From SZUA-444 sp965226565 (GTDB lineage Bacteria > Bacillota > Clostridia > Oscillospirales > Ruminococcaceae), in contig CBDDDI010000005.1 in NCBI GenBank assembly GCA_965226565.1, positions 186,001 through 250,000 on the forward strand: a DNA stretch of 64,000 bases. Direction: 5' to 3'. The number at the start of each line of letters is the position of its first letter. Position 1 is the first letter of the stretch. The translations under genes and the position numbers were made by a program. Shown here in pieces: positions 37,262 through 46,692 of the stretch. The notes beneath the pieces were generated by a model that worked only from the letters and a program-made list of their open reading frames with translations, was not told the origin of the DNA and did not search any database.

Positions 37262-38459
37262 GTATTTTTCCCTTTTTCTTGTAAATTATATTTGCTTTTA
37301 AATTTAATTTGATTAATTCATTATTATTAATTTCAAGACTTGACATACATTTTTCAATTAAATCTACAAAAGCATCTGTAATATTAACATCAACATTTGT
37401 CACATATTTATTTATAAAATCATCAATATTAATGTCAGTATAACAATCTTTTTGAATTTTTTCAATTATATATTTTAAATTATCATTTTTTATAGCAGGA
37501 ATACTATCATAATCTATATATATACCTCTATTTTTAAAATAACTTTCTTGATCATAATTATATAAATACAATTTTTTCTTTGCTATAATTGCTTCAAATA
37601 TAATTGCTGAATAATCAGAAATAACATAATCTGCAATAGAAAGATAACTTGTCCCTGTAAATGTAGCATTTTTAACAATCTTGTTACCATTAACACAAAA
37701 CATTTCTTTACCATTATGTAGTTTAACAACTAAATTAAATTTTTCATAATCTATATTTGACATTATCTTTGAGCAATCAACTTTTGTATTTTTTCTAAAA
37801 GTAGGAACATACAAAATAATTTTTTTACCGTTATTAATTTCAGGATAAACTTCAAAAATCTTTGATTTCATCGTATCCATACGCAATTGATTAGTTAGAA
37901 AATCCATTCTTGGCAATCCAAGAGAAATAATTTTATCTTCTTCAGATCCATATGCTTCACTAAGCTCTTTTTTAATAAAAGGCGAAGAGCTTATTATATA
38001 ATCATAATTTTTATGCATTCTCATAACTTCTGCAATTTTCTCATCAGAACCTTCAACTTTTCCAATAATAGAATATGCAAATTTTTTAAATATACCAAGC
38101 GCATGCCACATTTGTATTACTTTAGTATTTTTTTTATGTTTTAAAACACTAACAACTATACAATAACTATCTAAAATTACAACTTTTGATGTAGCAATAT
38201 GATACATCTGAACAAACATATGTGGTACATACTTTAATCTACCAATAAAAGTTTTATCTAAGGTTTTGCAAAGATATTTAATTTGGTAATCACTATGTCT
38301 TTCAAATATTTTATTTCCAATAGCTAAAAAATCACTTGTCACTTTATTACTCTGTCTACTTATAAAAACAACTTTATCTTTTTGCGGAAACAACTTAATA
38401 AAAAAATATATAAATTTTAAAATAAGTTTAGCAAAAAAAATTAAAATATATAAAAACAA
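37254..38459 (-). CDS. CDP-glycerol glycerophosphotransferase family protein (TagB/TagF-like), copy 1
   Basis: A 401-residue GT-B fold enzyme of the CDP-glycerol:poly(glycerophosphate) glycerophosphotransferase family. The N-terminus is a hydrophobic or amphipathic membrane-associating helix. Family motifs: VIQMWHALGIFKKFAYS near residue 115, GLPRMDFL near 180, LYVPTFRKN near 206, IADYVISDYSAIIFEAI near 268. The starting TTG (38459) follows GGGAG by nine bases. Whether it adds the first glycerol phosphate (TagB) or extends the chain (TagF) is not clear. Confidence 0.83.
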   Translation of the reverse strand: MFLYILIFFAKLILKFIYFFIKLFPQKDKVVFISRQSNKVTSDFLAIGNKIFERHSDYQIKYLCKTLDKTFIGRLKYVPHMFVQMYHIATSKVVILDSYCIVVSVLKHKKNTKVIQMWHALGIFKKFAYSIIGKVEGSDEKIAEVMRMHKNYDYIISSSPFIKKELSEAYGSEEDKIISLGLPRMDFLTNQLRMDTMKSKIFEVYPEINNGKKIILYVPTFRKNTKVDCSKIMSNIDYEKFNLVVKLHNGKEMFCVNGNKIVKNATFTGTSYLSIADYVISDYSAIIFEAIIAKKKLYLYNYDQESYFKNRGIYIDYDSIPAIKNDNLKYIIEKIQKDCYTDINIDDFINKYVTNVDVNITDAFVDLIEKCMSSLEINNNELIKLNLKANIIYKKKGKIHA

Positions 38460-38462
38460 AAT

Positions 38463-39605
38463 TTAAAACTCCCTTATTATTTCATCTACAAATCTTTGTG
38501 AACTTCTACCATCACATTCAGACAAAAATTTTGAATAAAATACGTCAATTTTGTCATAATCTATATTTGTATTTTTTATAGCTTCTATCAACTGTGTTTT
38601 TGTTTTAGAAAGCGAACCATAAACATATTCAGAATATTCATAAAAGAAATCTCTATCTTTTATATATTGTTCTAAATCAGGTGCATAAAACACAATTTTC
38701 TTTTTTAAAAAAGCATATTCAAAAATCACTGAAGAATAATCTGTAATTAATATATCTGTCATAAATAAAATATCATTTATTTCTCTTTCTTCTGAAAAAT
38801 CGATAACAAAATCTAAATATTTCTCATCAATTTTAATTTTATCTTTTATAAATGGATGTAATTTTAATCCTAATATATAATCTTCAGAAAAATTATTATA
38901 CAAATCTTCTATATCCAAATATTCTTTAGGATAATAAGCTTTGTCTATTGTAGCTCCACGAAAAGTAGGAGCAAAAAGTATCAATTTCTTCTTTAATAAA
39001 CTAGGATATTTTTTTAAAAACTTTTCTCTTTGATCATCAATGTAATTCTTATCAAAAAACACATCAGTTCTAGGAATTCCTATAGCACGTATTTTATCTT
39101 TTGTTACTCCAAAAGCTTGTGAATAATTTTCAACAACTCCATCTGAGCTAACTATAACATCAGTATAATTTTTATGTGTTAAAGAATTTTTAGATGATCC
39201 TTGATTACTATCACTCCTGCTAAAGCCCATGCGTTTAAACGCACCAGCTGCATGCCAAACCTGTATAAATTTAGCTTGTTTTCTCATTTTAAGTGCATAT
39301 AAAATTTTAGCATAATCATCAATAATAATATATTTAGAAGTAGCAACTTCTTTTAATAATTGTATAGTAGAGTTATTGTCATTTTTTAATACAATCTTTA
39401 TTTTATAATCCTTATTATTAAGTTTTTTATATATAAAATATAAATTTCCTGACAAAGTTTCTCTTGAAGGAGCATACATCAATATTTTGTTTTCATCAAT
39501 CTTATATATTAATTTAAACCAATTAAAAATGATAATATAATGTATCAAACTTAACTTTTGCAAATAAGGAAATAAAAAAGATGGACATTTTTTTCTTATA
39601 TTCAT
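38463..39605 (-). CDS. CDP-glycerol glycerophosphotransferase family protein, copy 2
   Basis: A 380-residue paralogue with the same motifs: APSRETLSGN near residue 45, FIQVWHAAGAFKRMGFSR near 113, GIPRTDVFFDK near 177, FAPTFRGATIDKAYYP near 210 and TDILITDYSSVIFEYAF near 285. It is closer to copy 3 than to copy 1 (shared GIPRTDVFFDK and APTFRG). AAAGGA precedes the ATG; it sits three bases before copy 1 and 21 after copy 3. Confidence 0.85.
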   Translation of the reverse strand: MNIRKKCPSFLFPYLQKLSLIHYIIIFNWFKLIYKIDENKILMYAPSRETLSGNLYFIYKKLNNKDYKIKIVLKNDNNSTIQLLKEVATSKYIIIDDYAKILYALKMRKQAKFIQVWHAAGAFKRMGFSRSDSNQGSSKNSLTHKNYTDVIVSSDGVVENYSQAFGVTKDKIRAIGIPRTDVFFDKNYIDDQREKFLKKYPSLLKKKLILFAPTFRGATIDKAYYPKEYLDIEDLYNNFSEDYILGLKLHPFIKDKIKIDEKYLDFVIDFSEEREINDILFMTDILITDYSSVIFEYAFLKKKIVFYAPDLEQYIKDRDFFYEYSEYVYGSLSKTKTQLIEAIKNTNIDYDKIDVFYSKFLSECDGRSSQRFVDEIIREF

Positions 39606-39626
39606 GATTTTCCTTTACTATTTCTA

Positions 39627-41408
39627 TTATTCTTTTACAATGCTTTCGATAAGTTTAGCAACTCTTTGTGAAGATTTACCATCAAAATCATCAAAGAACA
39701 TTTTTGAAAAACCATCAATTTTATAAGTCTCAAAATCATTATTATTAATAGCTTTTATCAAATCTTCAAGATTTTCTACTATTTTACCAGGAACATTATA
39801 TATAAAATCAAAATAAAAATCTCTATCTTTTATATATCGCTGTAAATCATACGCAAAGAAAATCATAGGTATTTTAAGCAATGATGCTTCAAAAATTAAT
39901 GATGAATAATCAGAAATAACAATATCAGACACAAACAACAAATCATTAAGTTCTGCATCATCAGAAGCATCAAAAATTCTATCACTATATTCTGAAGGTA
40001 TAGGATGTTTTTCTCTAATAAACGGATGATGTTTTATAACAATAACATAATCATCACTAATTGACTCTAAAACATGTCTAATATCAAATAATTCGGTAGG
40101 ATATTCAGCTGTTTCTTTAGTATGACCTCTAAAAGTTGGAGCAAATAAAATAATTTTTTTATCTTTAAAATTAGGATGTCTTTCAAAAAATTCAGATTGT
40201 ACTTTTTCTTTATATCTCTTATCAAAAAACACATCAGTTCTTGGAATTCCAGTAGGAACTACTTTTTCTGTTGATATTCCAAAACCTTCTGCATAACATT
40301 TTTTACAATATGTTGAACTTACTGTAGCAAAATCATAATTTCTATGATTTTTTGTAGTCTGCTTTGAACCCTTTGGTTTACCAAGCCTTGTAAAACCAAA
40401 TGTCTTAAATGCACCACATGCATGCCATAATTGCACAACTTTTGTTTGTTTTTTTAAATCTATTTTATGAATCATAGGTGTGTATTCATCAACAACAACA
40501 ACTCTACTTGTAACACAAGCTCTTATAAATCTATATACATCAATTATATTATAATCTCTTGGCAATTTAGTATTATATAGAAATTTAATCTTAATATTTT
40601 TATTATCTTTTAATTCATTATACACATATTTAAAATTACCAGAAAGATCATTTCTTCTTACAGAAATAAAAGTAACTTTATTTTTTTCAATAGGCTTTAA
40701 ATAAAGTAACTTTGTAAAAATATTTATAATCCAAGATTTTAATTTACTCTTTTTAAATGGAGCACGTCCAACCTTTTTTAATCTAATATTTATATGTGCA
40801 ATTAAATGATTTATAACGTTAAGTCCTTTCATTTTATGAGGACTATTTGATATTCTTAAAATACTTAGTACACCTTCGATAAAAAACAAAACTACTAAGA
40901 TTGTTTTGTATACAAAATAAAAGACATTCTTTAAAACAAATCTAACAAACCGTAATATTTTTATTATTATGTTATCTTTTTTTTCGTTCTCAGCTATTAC
41001 ACTTGAAAAGATTAATTTATTATTTTTTATATCCAGATTAAAATGTAAATCATCATAATTAACATTTATATTAGAAGTATCTATAATTATTTTCTCTTTA
41101 TAAAAATTTCCATAAGAAAAATTTAAATACATACTAACATTTTCAAATTTATTTTTTGAATTCCAAAAAATATAATCAAGTTTATACACATATGTTCCAT
41201 GAAAAGTACAAACATTATCATCATACAAAACATCATTAATAACAAAAGGAATTCGTCTATCTTCATCTTTATTTATAAAATGCATTGTCAATTTAGGTCT
41301 AATTCTAATACCTTTGGCTATTTCTTCATCAAATATTTTACCTGTTATGCTTAAAGTTAATTCACTTCCAACAATATTTATATTAGTTATATAAATTTTA
41401 TTTAACAC
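39627..41408 (-). CDS. CDP-glycerol glycerophosphotransferase family protein with extra N-terminal domain, copy 3
   Basis: A 593-residue enzyme. The first about 140 residues form a beta-rich domain not found in the other two copies (NIVGSELTLSITGKIF); a hydrophobic segment follows near 150-185; then the transferase core: VVQLWHACGAFKTFGFTR near 325, GIPRTDVFFDKRY near 390, FAPTFRGHTKETAEYP near 423, SDIVISDYSSLIFEASL near 502. The extra domain may bind polymer or acceptor. The GTG start (41408) follows GGAG by about eleven bases. It is the first gene of the cluster, behind a consensus promoter. Confidence 0.85.
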   Translation of the reverse strand: MLNKIYITNINIVGSELTLSITGKIFDEEIAKGIRIRPKLTMHFINKDEDRRIPFVINDVLYDDNVCTFHGTYVYKLDYIFWNSKNKFENVSMYLNFSYGNFYKEKIIIDTSNINVNYDDLHFNLDIKNNKLIFSSVIAENEKKDNIIIKILRFVRFVLKNVFYFVYKTILVVLFFIEGVLSILRISNSPHKMKGLNVINHLIAHINIRLKKVGRAPFKKSKLKSWIINIFTKLLYLKPIEKNKVTFISVRRNDLSGNFKYVYNELKDNKNIKIKFLYNTKLPRDYNIIDVYRFIRACVTSRVVVVDEYTPMIHKIDLKKQTKVVQLWHACGAFKTFGFTRLGKPKGSKQTTKNHRNYDFATVSSTYCKKCYAEGFGISTEKVVPTGIPRTDVFFDKRYKEKVQSEFFERHPNFKDKKIILFAPTFRGHTKETAEYPTELFDIRHVLESISDDYVIVIKHHPFIREKHPIPSEYSDRIFDASDDAELNDLLFVSDIVISDYSSLIFEASLLKIPMIFFAYDLQRYIKDRDFYFDFIYNVPGKIVENLEDLIKAINNNDFETYKIDGFSKMFFDDFDGKSSQRVAKLIESIVKE

Positions 41409-41477
41409 TGCTTATTGAACTCCTTTATCATTAAAACAAAAATCGTTTTTTATATTTTTTTGTCTAATACAATATTA

Positions 41478-41506
41478 ATTATATTAACTTTTAAAAGTTT
41501 TGTCAA
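41478..41506 (-). promoter_or_regulatory. Perfect consensus promoter of the teichoic-acid cluster
   Basis: Minus-strand TTGACA (41501-41506), exactly 17 bases, TATAAT (41478-41483), giving a leader of about 65 bases. Confidence 0.85.
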
Positions 41507-41592
41507 CTTGCGTTCAAAAATATTTTACATAATATTACTTAATAATACACAATATTACATTTAAAAATTTATAATTTCGTGATTGCACAAAT

Positions 41593-41641
41593 AAAAAAGC
41601 TAAAATACTGGCATTTTAAACACCAATATTTTAGCTTTTTT
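41593..41641 (-). terminator. Intrinsic terminator of the ECF transporter operon
   Basis: Stem AAAAAAGCTAAAATA (41593-41607) with TATTTTAGC and following T run (41627-41641), plus an inner TGG/CCA pairing. It lies about 50 bases after the ECF S component stop. Confidence 0.8.
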
Positions 41642-41688
41642 AATAAATAATTATTGTAAATTATTTTAACACTATAATATAAAAATAT

Positions 41689-42399
41689 TTATTTTTCTTG
41701 CATTAATCCATGCTGAGTTTTCATTCTATCCATTTGATAAATAAAAGGTTTATATAAAATTAAAATAAACAATGCAGACGAAACAGTTTGAATTAAATTT
41801 ATAGGAACTCCTGCTAATAACATCTTAAATATAGATGAAAAATCAATCATATTTCCAAAAGAAAAAACATAACTAAAATCAAGCAAAGGTCCAACAACCA
41901 ACATATAAAAAATCACATAAAATATAATATAAAATATAACATTATTTATTTTTGATCTATTATAAAATACTTTTCCAGCAACAAATCCAAGAAGTCCAAA
42001 ACCTAACATTTGCCAAGGAGTCCAAGGACCTTGTCCAAAGAAAAAATTAGAAGCAAGCATTGTGACTGCACCACAAATAAATCCAGAATTTGCTCCCATA
42101 GTAACACCAACAAGTAAAACAATTGCACCAACAGGTTTAACATGTGGTAAAAAAGCGAATATTTGTCTACCTACAATTGCTATTGTGCATAAAACAGCAA
42201 GAACAATTATTTCTTTAGCCTGTGGTTTTCTTTTTTCATATGACAAAAATAGTGCAATTAAACTTAATCCTAAAATACTAATTGAAGTAATATATTGCTG
42301 TGAACTATCAAGTTTCAAACTCAAAAACGCCACTAAAGGTATACACATCAAAATACATACCACACTAAAAACTTTTTTTATAATAAGTTTTTTTGGCAT
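41689..42399 (-). CDS. ECF transporter S component of a dedicated module
   Basis: Substrate-binding membrane subunit of 236 residues with seven to eight hydrophobic segments. The conserved core runs from KEIIVLAVLCTIAIVGR near residue 62 through PVGAIVLLVGVTMGANSGF near 90 to GPWTPWQMLGFGLLGFVAG near 125. It overlaps the fused-ATPase gene by 22 bases. The GPWTPWQM segment is familiar from S components of the riboflavin/cobalamin-related group, but I cannot fix the substrate; cobalamin would suit the B12-dependent MetH in this window. No B12 riboswitch is visible upstream. Confidence 0.75.
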   Translation of the reverse strand: MPKKLIIKKVFSVVCILMCIPLVAFLSLKLDSSQQYITSISILGLSLIALFLSYEKRKPQAKEIIVLAVLCTIAIVGRQIFAFLPHVKPVGAIVLLVGVTMGANSGFICGAVTMLASNFFFGQGPWTPWQMLGFGLLGFVAGKVFYNRSKINNVIFYIIFYVIFYMLVVGPLLDFSYVFSFGNMIDFSSIFKMLLAGVPINLIQTVSSALFILILYKPFIYQMDRMKTQHGLMQEK

Positions 42400-44027
42400 A
42401 ATGATGTTACCTCCTTGTTTGTTACAGCATTTTCAAACAAATGTCTAGACATTTTATTTGCAGAAGTCGTATAAAAGTTATTACTTGAAAAAAATTTATT
42501 AGGATTATTTCTAGTCACAATATCTCCATCAAAAAGCATTGATACTTCATCAGCATATTTTGCACAAAATTCCACATCATGTGAAACCATAACAATTGTA
42601 ACTTCATCTTTCAAAAGTGAACTTAAAATATCAGCTAACTTTTCTTTATAAAAATTATCAATACCTTTTGTTGGCTCATCAAGCAAAAGAATTTTAGGTT
42701 TAGTTAGCAACACTTTGGCAAGTCCTGCTCTTTGAATTTCTCCACCAGATAAATCAAATGGATGAGAATTCAAAAATTCTTTGATTTCACATAAATCAAT
42801 TACCTTTTCAAGTTCATTCTCATCTTTAGATATATCATGTAAATCCTCAAGTATAGTTTTATGCAAAAATAAAGAAACAACATCTTGAGGCAACATAGTA
42901 ATATTATTATTATATATTTCTGAGTTTTTAAGCTTTTTCATGTTTTTACCATTCAAATAAACATTACCGCTATATGGTTTATTTAATCCAGACATAATTT
43001 TAAGCATTGTACTTTTTCCAGATCCATTTCCACCCATAACAGCGAGCATTGAAGATTTATAAACTTCTAAATTAAAATATTTTAAAACATCAGGAGAATC
43101 TTTTTCATATCTAAAATATATATTTTTAAGCTGCAAAACTGGTTTTTGATTTAAATCAGGATTTCTTTCTTTAACACTAGTATGAATTAAATTATTATTT
43201 TTGAATAATTCATCAAGCCATTTCCTTCCTTCTCTAACTGTTAAAGGACATTCTCCACCTTTATTTAAAGAATAGTATATTTTAACAGTTGAAGGCAATG
43301 ATTTAAACATATCATTATTATTTTCTTTTAAAACTTTTCCTATTTTTCTAGGCTTATCATCAGCAATTATTTCTCCATTTTCCATAACAATAACTCTATC
43401 AGATAATGAAAAAACATTTTCAAGCCTATGTTCAGTAATAATAACTGTTACACCTAAATCTGTATTTATCTTTTTAACTGTATTTAAAAAGTCTACACTA
43501 GCTATAGGATCAAGTTGACTTGTTGGTTCATCAAGAATTAATACTTCAGGTTGCATAGCCATAACAGATGCAAGATTAAGAAGTTGTTTTTGGCCGCCAG
43601 AAAGCTCATTAACATTTTTATGAAACCATGAATTAATTCCAAAATAACTTGATATTTCAGCTACACGTAAACGCATTATTTTTTGATCTATTCCTAAATT
43701 TTCTAGTCCAAAAGCAAGCTCATGCCAAACCTTATCAGTAACAATTTGGCTATTAGGATCTTGCATAACAAAACCTATTTTTGAAACTTGATATTTTAAA
43801 TCAAGATCATTAATATTTTGATTGTTAAATAAAATCTCTCCTTGTTTTTTTCCAAAAGAAGTTAAAACTGGTTTTAACATTTTAAGTAATGTAGTTTTAC
43901 CAGAACCACTTTTACCACAAATAGTTATAAACTCACCTTTATTTATTTTCAAATCAATATTATTAACAACTTTTTTATCTTTTGTCCCATAAGAAAAACT
44001 TACATTTTCAATTTTATAATGTTCCAT
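42378..44027 (-). CDS. ECF transporter ATPase, two ABC domains fused
   Basis: One 549-residue protein replaces EcfA1 plus EcfA2. Domain 1: Walker A CGKSGSGKTT near residue 37, signature ELSGGQKQLLNLA near 142, Walker B VLILDEPTSQLDP near 160. Domain 2 from about residue 295: Walker A GGNGSGKST near 330, signature DLSGGEIQRAGLAK near 423, Walker B ILLLDEPTKGID near 445. Both sites look competent. The gene overlaps ecfT upstream by 28 bases and the S gene downstream by 22 bases. Confidence 0.88.
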   Translation of the reverse strand: MEHYKIENVSFSYGTKDKKVVNNIDLKINKGEFITICGKSGSGKTTLLKMLKPVLTSFGKKQGEILFNNQNINDLDLKYQVSKIGFVMQDPNSQIVTDKVWHELAFGLENLGIDQKIMRLRVAEISSYFGINSWFHKNVNELSGGQKQLLNLASVMAMQPEVLILDEPTSQLDPIASVDFLNTVKKINTDLGVTVIITEHRLENVFSLSDRVIVMENGEIIADDKPRKIGKVLKENNNDMFKSLPSTVKIYYSLNKGGECPLTVREGRKWLDELFKNNNLIHTSVKERNPDLNQKPVLQLKNIYFRYEKDSPDVLKYFNLEVYKSSMLAVMGGNGSGKSTMLKIMSGLNKPYSGNVYLNGKNMKKLKNSEIYNNNITMLPQDVVSLFLHKTILEDLHDISKDENELEKVIDLCEIKEFLNSHPFDLSGGEIQRAGLAKVLLTKPKILLLDEPTKGIDNFYKEKLADILSSLLKDEVTIVMVSHDVEFCAKYADEVSMLFDGDIVTRNNPNKFFSSNNFYTTSANKMSRHLFENAVTNKEVTSLCQKNLL

Positions 44028-44827
44028 TTTATTACCTCAATCATTATATATAAACTTGGTGAAATAAATAATACTATTGATAATATAACACCTAGCATAA
44101 CATTTGTACTTAAAATTAAAATCAAAATAAACAATAACACTATCATCATCAAGAAAACAACATCTTTTACTGTTATTTTATATATAGCATACATAGTTTT
44201 ATTTGCCAATCCATATCCTCTACTTTTCATACTATCAGCAGTGATTATACTTTTTTCTAAAGAATAAGTCATAATTGTATTTAATATTAATACACCTTTT
44301 TTCATATTTTCTTTTTTACTATTGTGTTTTTCAATTCCTTTATTTACACATTTACTTACTAACAAAATCTGTTTAGTCTTTATATTATACATTGGAACAA
44401 GCCTTATAACCATACAAAGTAGCAAAGAAATAGATGGTATAAAATTTCCAAAAAGATATGTGAATTTATCAACAGTAAATATAAAATTATAACACTTAAA
44501 CCAATTTATCACTGAAGAAAAAAGCAAAGATAATTTTAAACCAAACATAAATGATTCAAAAGTAAAAGGTCTTTTTAATATAGTAAATAAAACAGTATCA
44601 CCATTACTATTAATAATCATATTTATAACAGTTATCAAAATTGTAGCACAAATTATAAATATAATATTTTTAATAATATATTTTTTTTGCATTAAAAACA
44701 ACAAAAGACTTGAACAAATTAATGATGATATCAACAAATATATATTTGTACTAAACATACTAATTCCAATAACAAGCACAAAATAAACAAATATAATTAT
44801 TGGCTGTAATCTATCTAATATTCTCAT
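44000..44827 (-). CDS. ECF transporter transmembrane (T) component
   Basis: A 275-residue CbiQ/EcfT-type coupling protein with about six hydrophobic segments. The coupling-helix motif SMKSRGYGLANKT near residue 200 is the A-R-G-type motif that contacts the ATPases. It is the first gene of the T-A-S operon. Its ATG is only about 29 bases after a complete intrinsic terminator, so expression must pass through that terminator. Confidence 0.85.
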   Translation of the reverse strand: MRILDRLQPIIIFVYFVLVIGISMFSTNIYLLISSLICSSLLLFLMQKKYIIKNIIFIICATILITVINMIINSNGDTVLFTILKRPFTFESFMFGLKLSLLFSSVINWFKCYNFIFTVDKFTYLFGNFIPSISLLLCMVIRLVPMYNIKTKQILLVSKCVNKGIEKHNSKKENMKKGVLILNTIMTYSLEKSIITADSMKSRGYGLANKTMYAIYKITVKDVVFLMMIVLLFILILILSTNVMLGVILSIVLFISPSLYIMIEVIKWNIIKLKM

Positions 44828-44855
44828 TTATCCATCCTTTACTTTTATTTACAAC

Positions 44856-44998
44856 AAAAAAACAGCACCCAAAAATGGGTGCAAATAAAAAAATTTAAAT
44901 CTATCAAAATATAATACTTTATAGCTAAAATAAATTTAAAACATGACATTTCATTTTGCAATACACCATTAAAAACATATTGATTTTTAAGTTACTAA
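44856..44998 (-). promoter_or_regulatory. Attenuator-like leader of the ECF operon (terminator and antiterminator)
   Basis: On minus, GCACCC (44882-44877) and GGGTGC (44870-44865) form a perfect six-pair stem followed by a seven-base U run (44862-44856). Upstream, AATGGTGT (44970-44963) can pair with GCACCCATT (44882-44874) with one bulge, which would break the terminator. A hairpin TTAAAAA/TTTTTAA lies before it. This is the layout of a ligand- or protein-controlled attenuator. It matches no riboswitch class that I recognise. The alternative is a plain terminator for sigE with read-through. Confidence 0.5.
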
Positions 44999-45005
44999 CT
45001 AACTT

Positions 45006-45035
45006 ATGTTACAATACATTTTATTATTTTGTCAA
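45006..45035 (-). promoter_or_regulatory. Candidate promoter of the ECF operon
   Basis: Minus-strand TTGACA (45030-45035), 18 bases, TAACAT (45006-45011), located between the sigE stop and the attenuator. Transcription would start near 44998, giving a leader of about 170 bases. Confidence 0.5.
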
Positions 45036-45066
45036 TATTTAAAATGTAAATTTAGCTATATGCTAT

Positions 45067-45789
45067 TTAAACATTACTTAAATTACCTTTTAAAGCCTTC
45101 ACTATACGTTTTTCTAGTCTAGAAATATATGATTGTGATATACCAATTATATCAGCAACTTGCTTTTGTGTCATTTCTTTACCATTTGTCAAACCAAATC
45201 TCATTTTCATAATTTGTTTTTCTCTAGGATTCAGCTTTTCAATTTCCTTAATTAATAACTCTTTTTCAACTTCACTTTCTATTTTTTTATTAACAACATC
45301 TTCATCTGTACCTAAAATATCTGATAATAACAATTCATTACCATCCCAATCAATATTTAAAGGTTCATCAATAGAAATCTCATTTTTATATTGAGATGAT
45401 TTTCTTAAAAACATTAAAATTTCATTTTCAATACATCTAGAAGCATATGTTGCAAGCTTTATATTTTTTTCAGGACAAAAAGTTTTTACAGCTTTTATAA
45501 GACCAATTGTACCTATTGAAATAATATCTTCTAAATCAACGCCAGTAGACTCAAATTTTTTTGCAATATATACAACAAGCCTTAAATTATGTACAATAAG
45601 CTGTTCTCTACCATGCATAGGATCTGTTGATAAAATCTTATAAATTTCTGCCTCTTCTGTTTTGGAAAGTGGTGCTGGTAAAGTTTCTGATCCATTAATG
45701 TAATCAACACTATCTTTAATAATTTTTTTATTAATCCACAAAACCAAAAGTTTTGTTTTACTTTTTATTCTCTCTAAAATTGAAAACAT
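45067..45789 (-). CDS. sigE: Sporulation sigma factor E
   Basis: Mother-cell sigma factor made as inactive pro-sigma-E and cleaved by SpoIIGA. The 240 residues start with a hydrophobic/basic pro-sequence (about residues 1-28), followed by GSETLPAPLSKTEE, region 2 (NLRLVVYIAKKFESTGVDLEDIISIG; TYASRCIENEILMFLR) and region 4 with a helix-turn-helix (TQKQVADIIGISQSYISRLE). It is 18 bases downstream of spoIIGA. sigG, often next, is not here. Confidence 0.95.
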   Translation of the reverse strand: MFSILERIKSKTKLLVLWINKKIIKDSVDYINGSETLPAPLSKTEEAEIYKILSTDPMHGREQLIVHNLRLVVYIAKKFESTGVDLEDIISIGTIGLIKAVKTFCPEKNIKLATYASRCIENEILMFLRKSSQYKNEISIDEPLNIDWDGNELLLSDILGTDEDVVNKKIESEVEKELLIKEIEKLNPREKQIMKMRFGLTNGKEMTQKQVADIIGISQSYISRLEKRIVKALKGNLSNV

Positions 45790-45807
45790 TCTTAACTTAC
45801 CGCCTTT

Positions 45808-46662
45808 CTAAATTAAAATTCTAGGATTAAAAATCGCCTTTTCTTCGGACATACTATTTGTTGATAACGCTATTAAAACATCCACAGGTTTTTCTTCATC
45901 ATTTTCATTTTTAACAGTAACCATATCTGCACTAAAAGCAGGTATAATTCCTGAATTTCCTATAGTTTTATAAGGCAAAAACCTTAATCCTTTAAAATTT
46001 TTCATTTTGCTTAAATAATCAGTTGCAGAATATTCTTTTTGATTTTCTAAAGAAGCCATTTCACTTAACTTATTTGAATTACACACTATAACAGGTTTTC
46101 CTGAAAAAGTATCAACAAGCAAATTTCCTGTATCCGCTACTGCATCAAGCTCAAAATCATCACCAAAAAGATTTATTTTAACTTTGAATGCATGATTAAT
46201 ATTACATTTTTTATCAAGTATATATGTAACAGCACACACAATAGCATATGCAATAGCTGTAGATACTCCTAAAGCTAATAACGAGATATTAAAATAAATT
46301 GTAGAATTGCTAACAACTATTAAACTAAAATTAAACAGTTCACAAACCATTGATATAAATCCTGCAAACAGAAAACTTATTACACAAAATAATACATCAA
46401 GTTTTATGTATCTTTCAACTTTAAGCTTACTAAAAGCTATTTTGACAATAAAAAAAGACATTCCGAACTTCAAAATGAAATTCAAAAATATATTCATTTC
46501 AGGTAATAAAATTGTCAGCGAAGTAAATGAACCTACCAAACATGCTAATGCACATCTTCTAAAATTCAAAGCAGTATGCGAAATTCTACTTGTTGCTCTG
46601 AGCAAAAAATAATTAACATAAACATTCGTTATAATTAAAACATCCAAATAAATATATGTCAT
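45808..46662 (-). CDS. spoIIGA: Sigma-E processing peptidase SpoIIGA
   Basis: Membrane aspartic protease that matures sigma-E. Five hydrophobic N-terminal segments are followed by a soluble domain whose AVADTGNLLVDTFSGKP near residue 158 holds the catalytic Asp in the D-T-G motif. The ATG at 46662 has GGAG five bases upstream and begins MTYIYLDVLII; the frame opens six codons earlier at a TTG without a site. It forms an operon with sigE behind a promoter with Spo0A-like boxes. Confidence 0.93.
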   Translation of the reverse strand: MTYIYLDVLIITNVYVNYFLLRATSRISHTALNFRRCALACLVGSFTSLTILLPEMNIFLNFILKFGMSFFIVKIAFSKLKVERYIKLDVLFCVISFLFAGFISMVCELFNFSLIVVSNSTIYFNISLLALGVSTAIAYAIVCAVTYILDKKCNINHAFKVKINLFGDDFELDAVADTGNLLVDTFSGKPVIVCNSNKLSEMASLENQKEYSATDYLSKMKNFKGLRFLPYKTIGNSGIIPAFSADMVTVKNENDEEKPVDVLIALSTNSMSEEKAIFNPRILI

Positions 46663-46692
46663 TCTATCTCCATTTCCCAAGCTTGTATTTAG

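Noticed and set aside
42062..42448. 128-codon plus-strand ORF across the ECF S and ATPase genes.
   Set aside because: Antisense shadow of two overlapping real genes; no ribosome binding site.
44860..45000. Cobalamin riboswitch before the ECF operon, which B12 use would suggest.
   Set aside because: No B12 box or its paired helices could be found; only the terminator/antiterminator architecture is supported.
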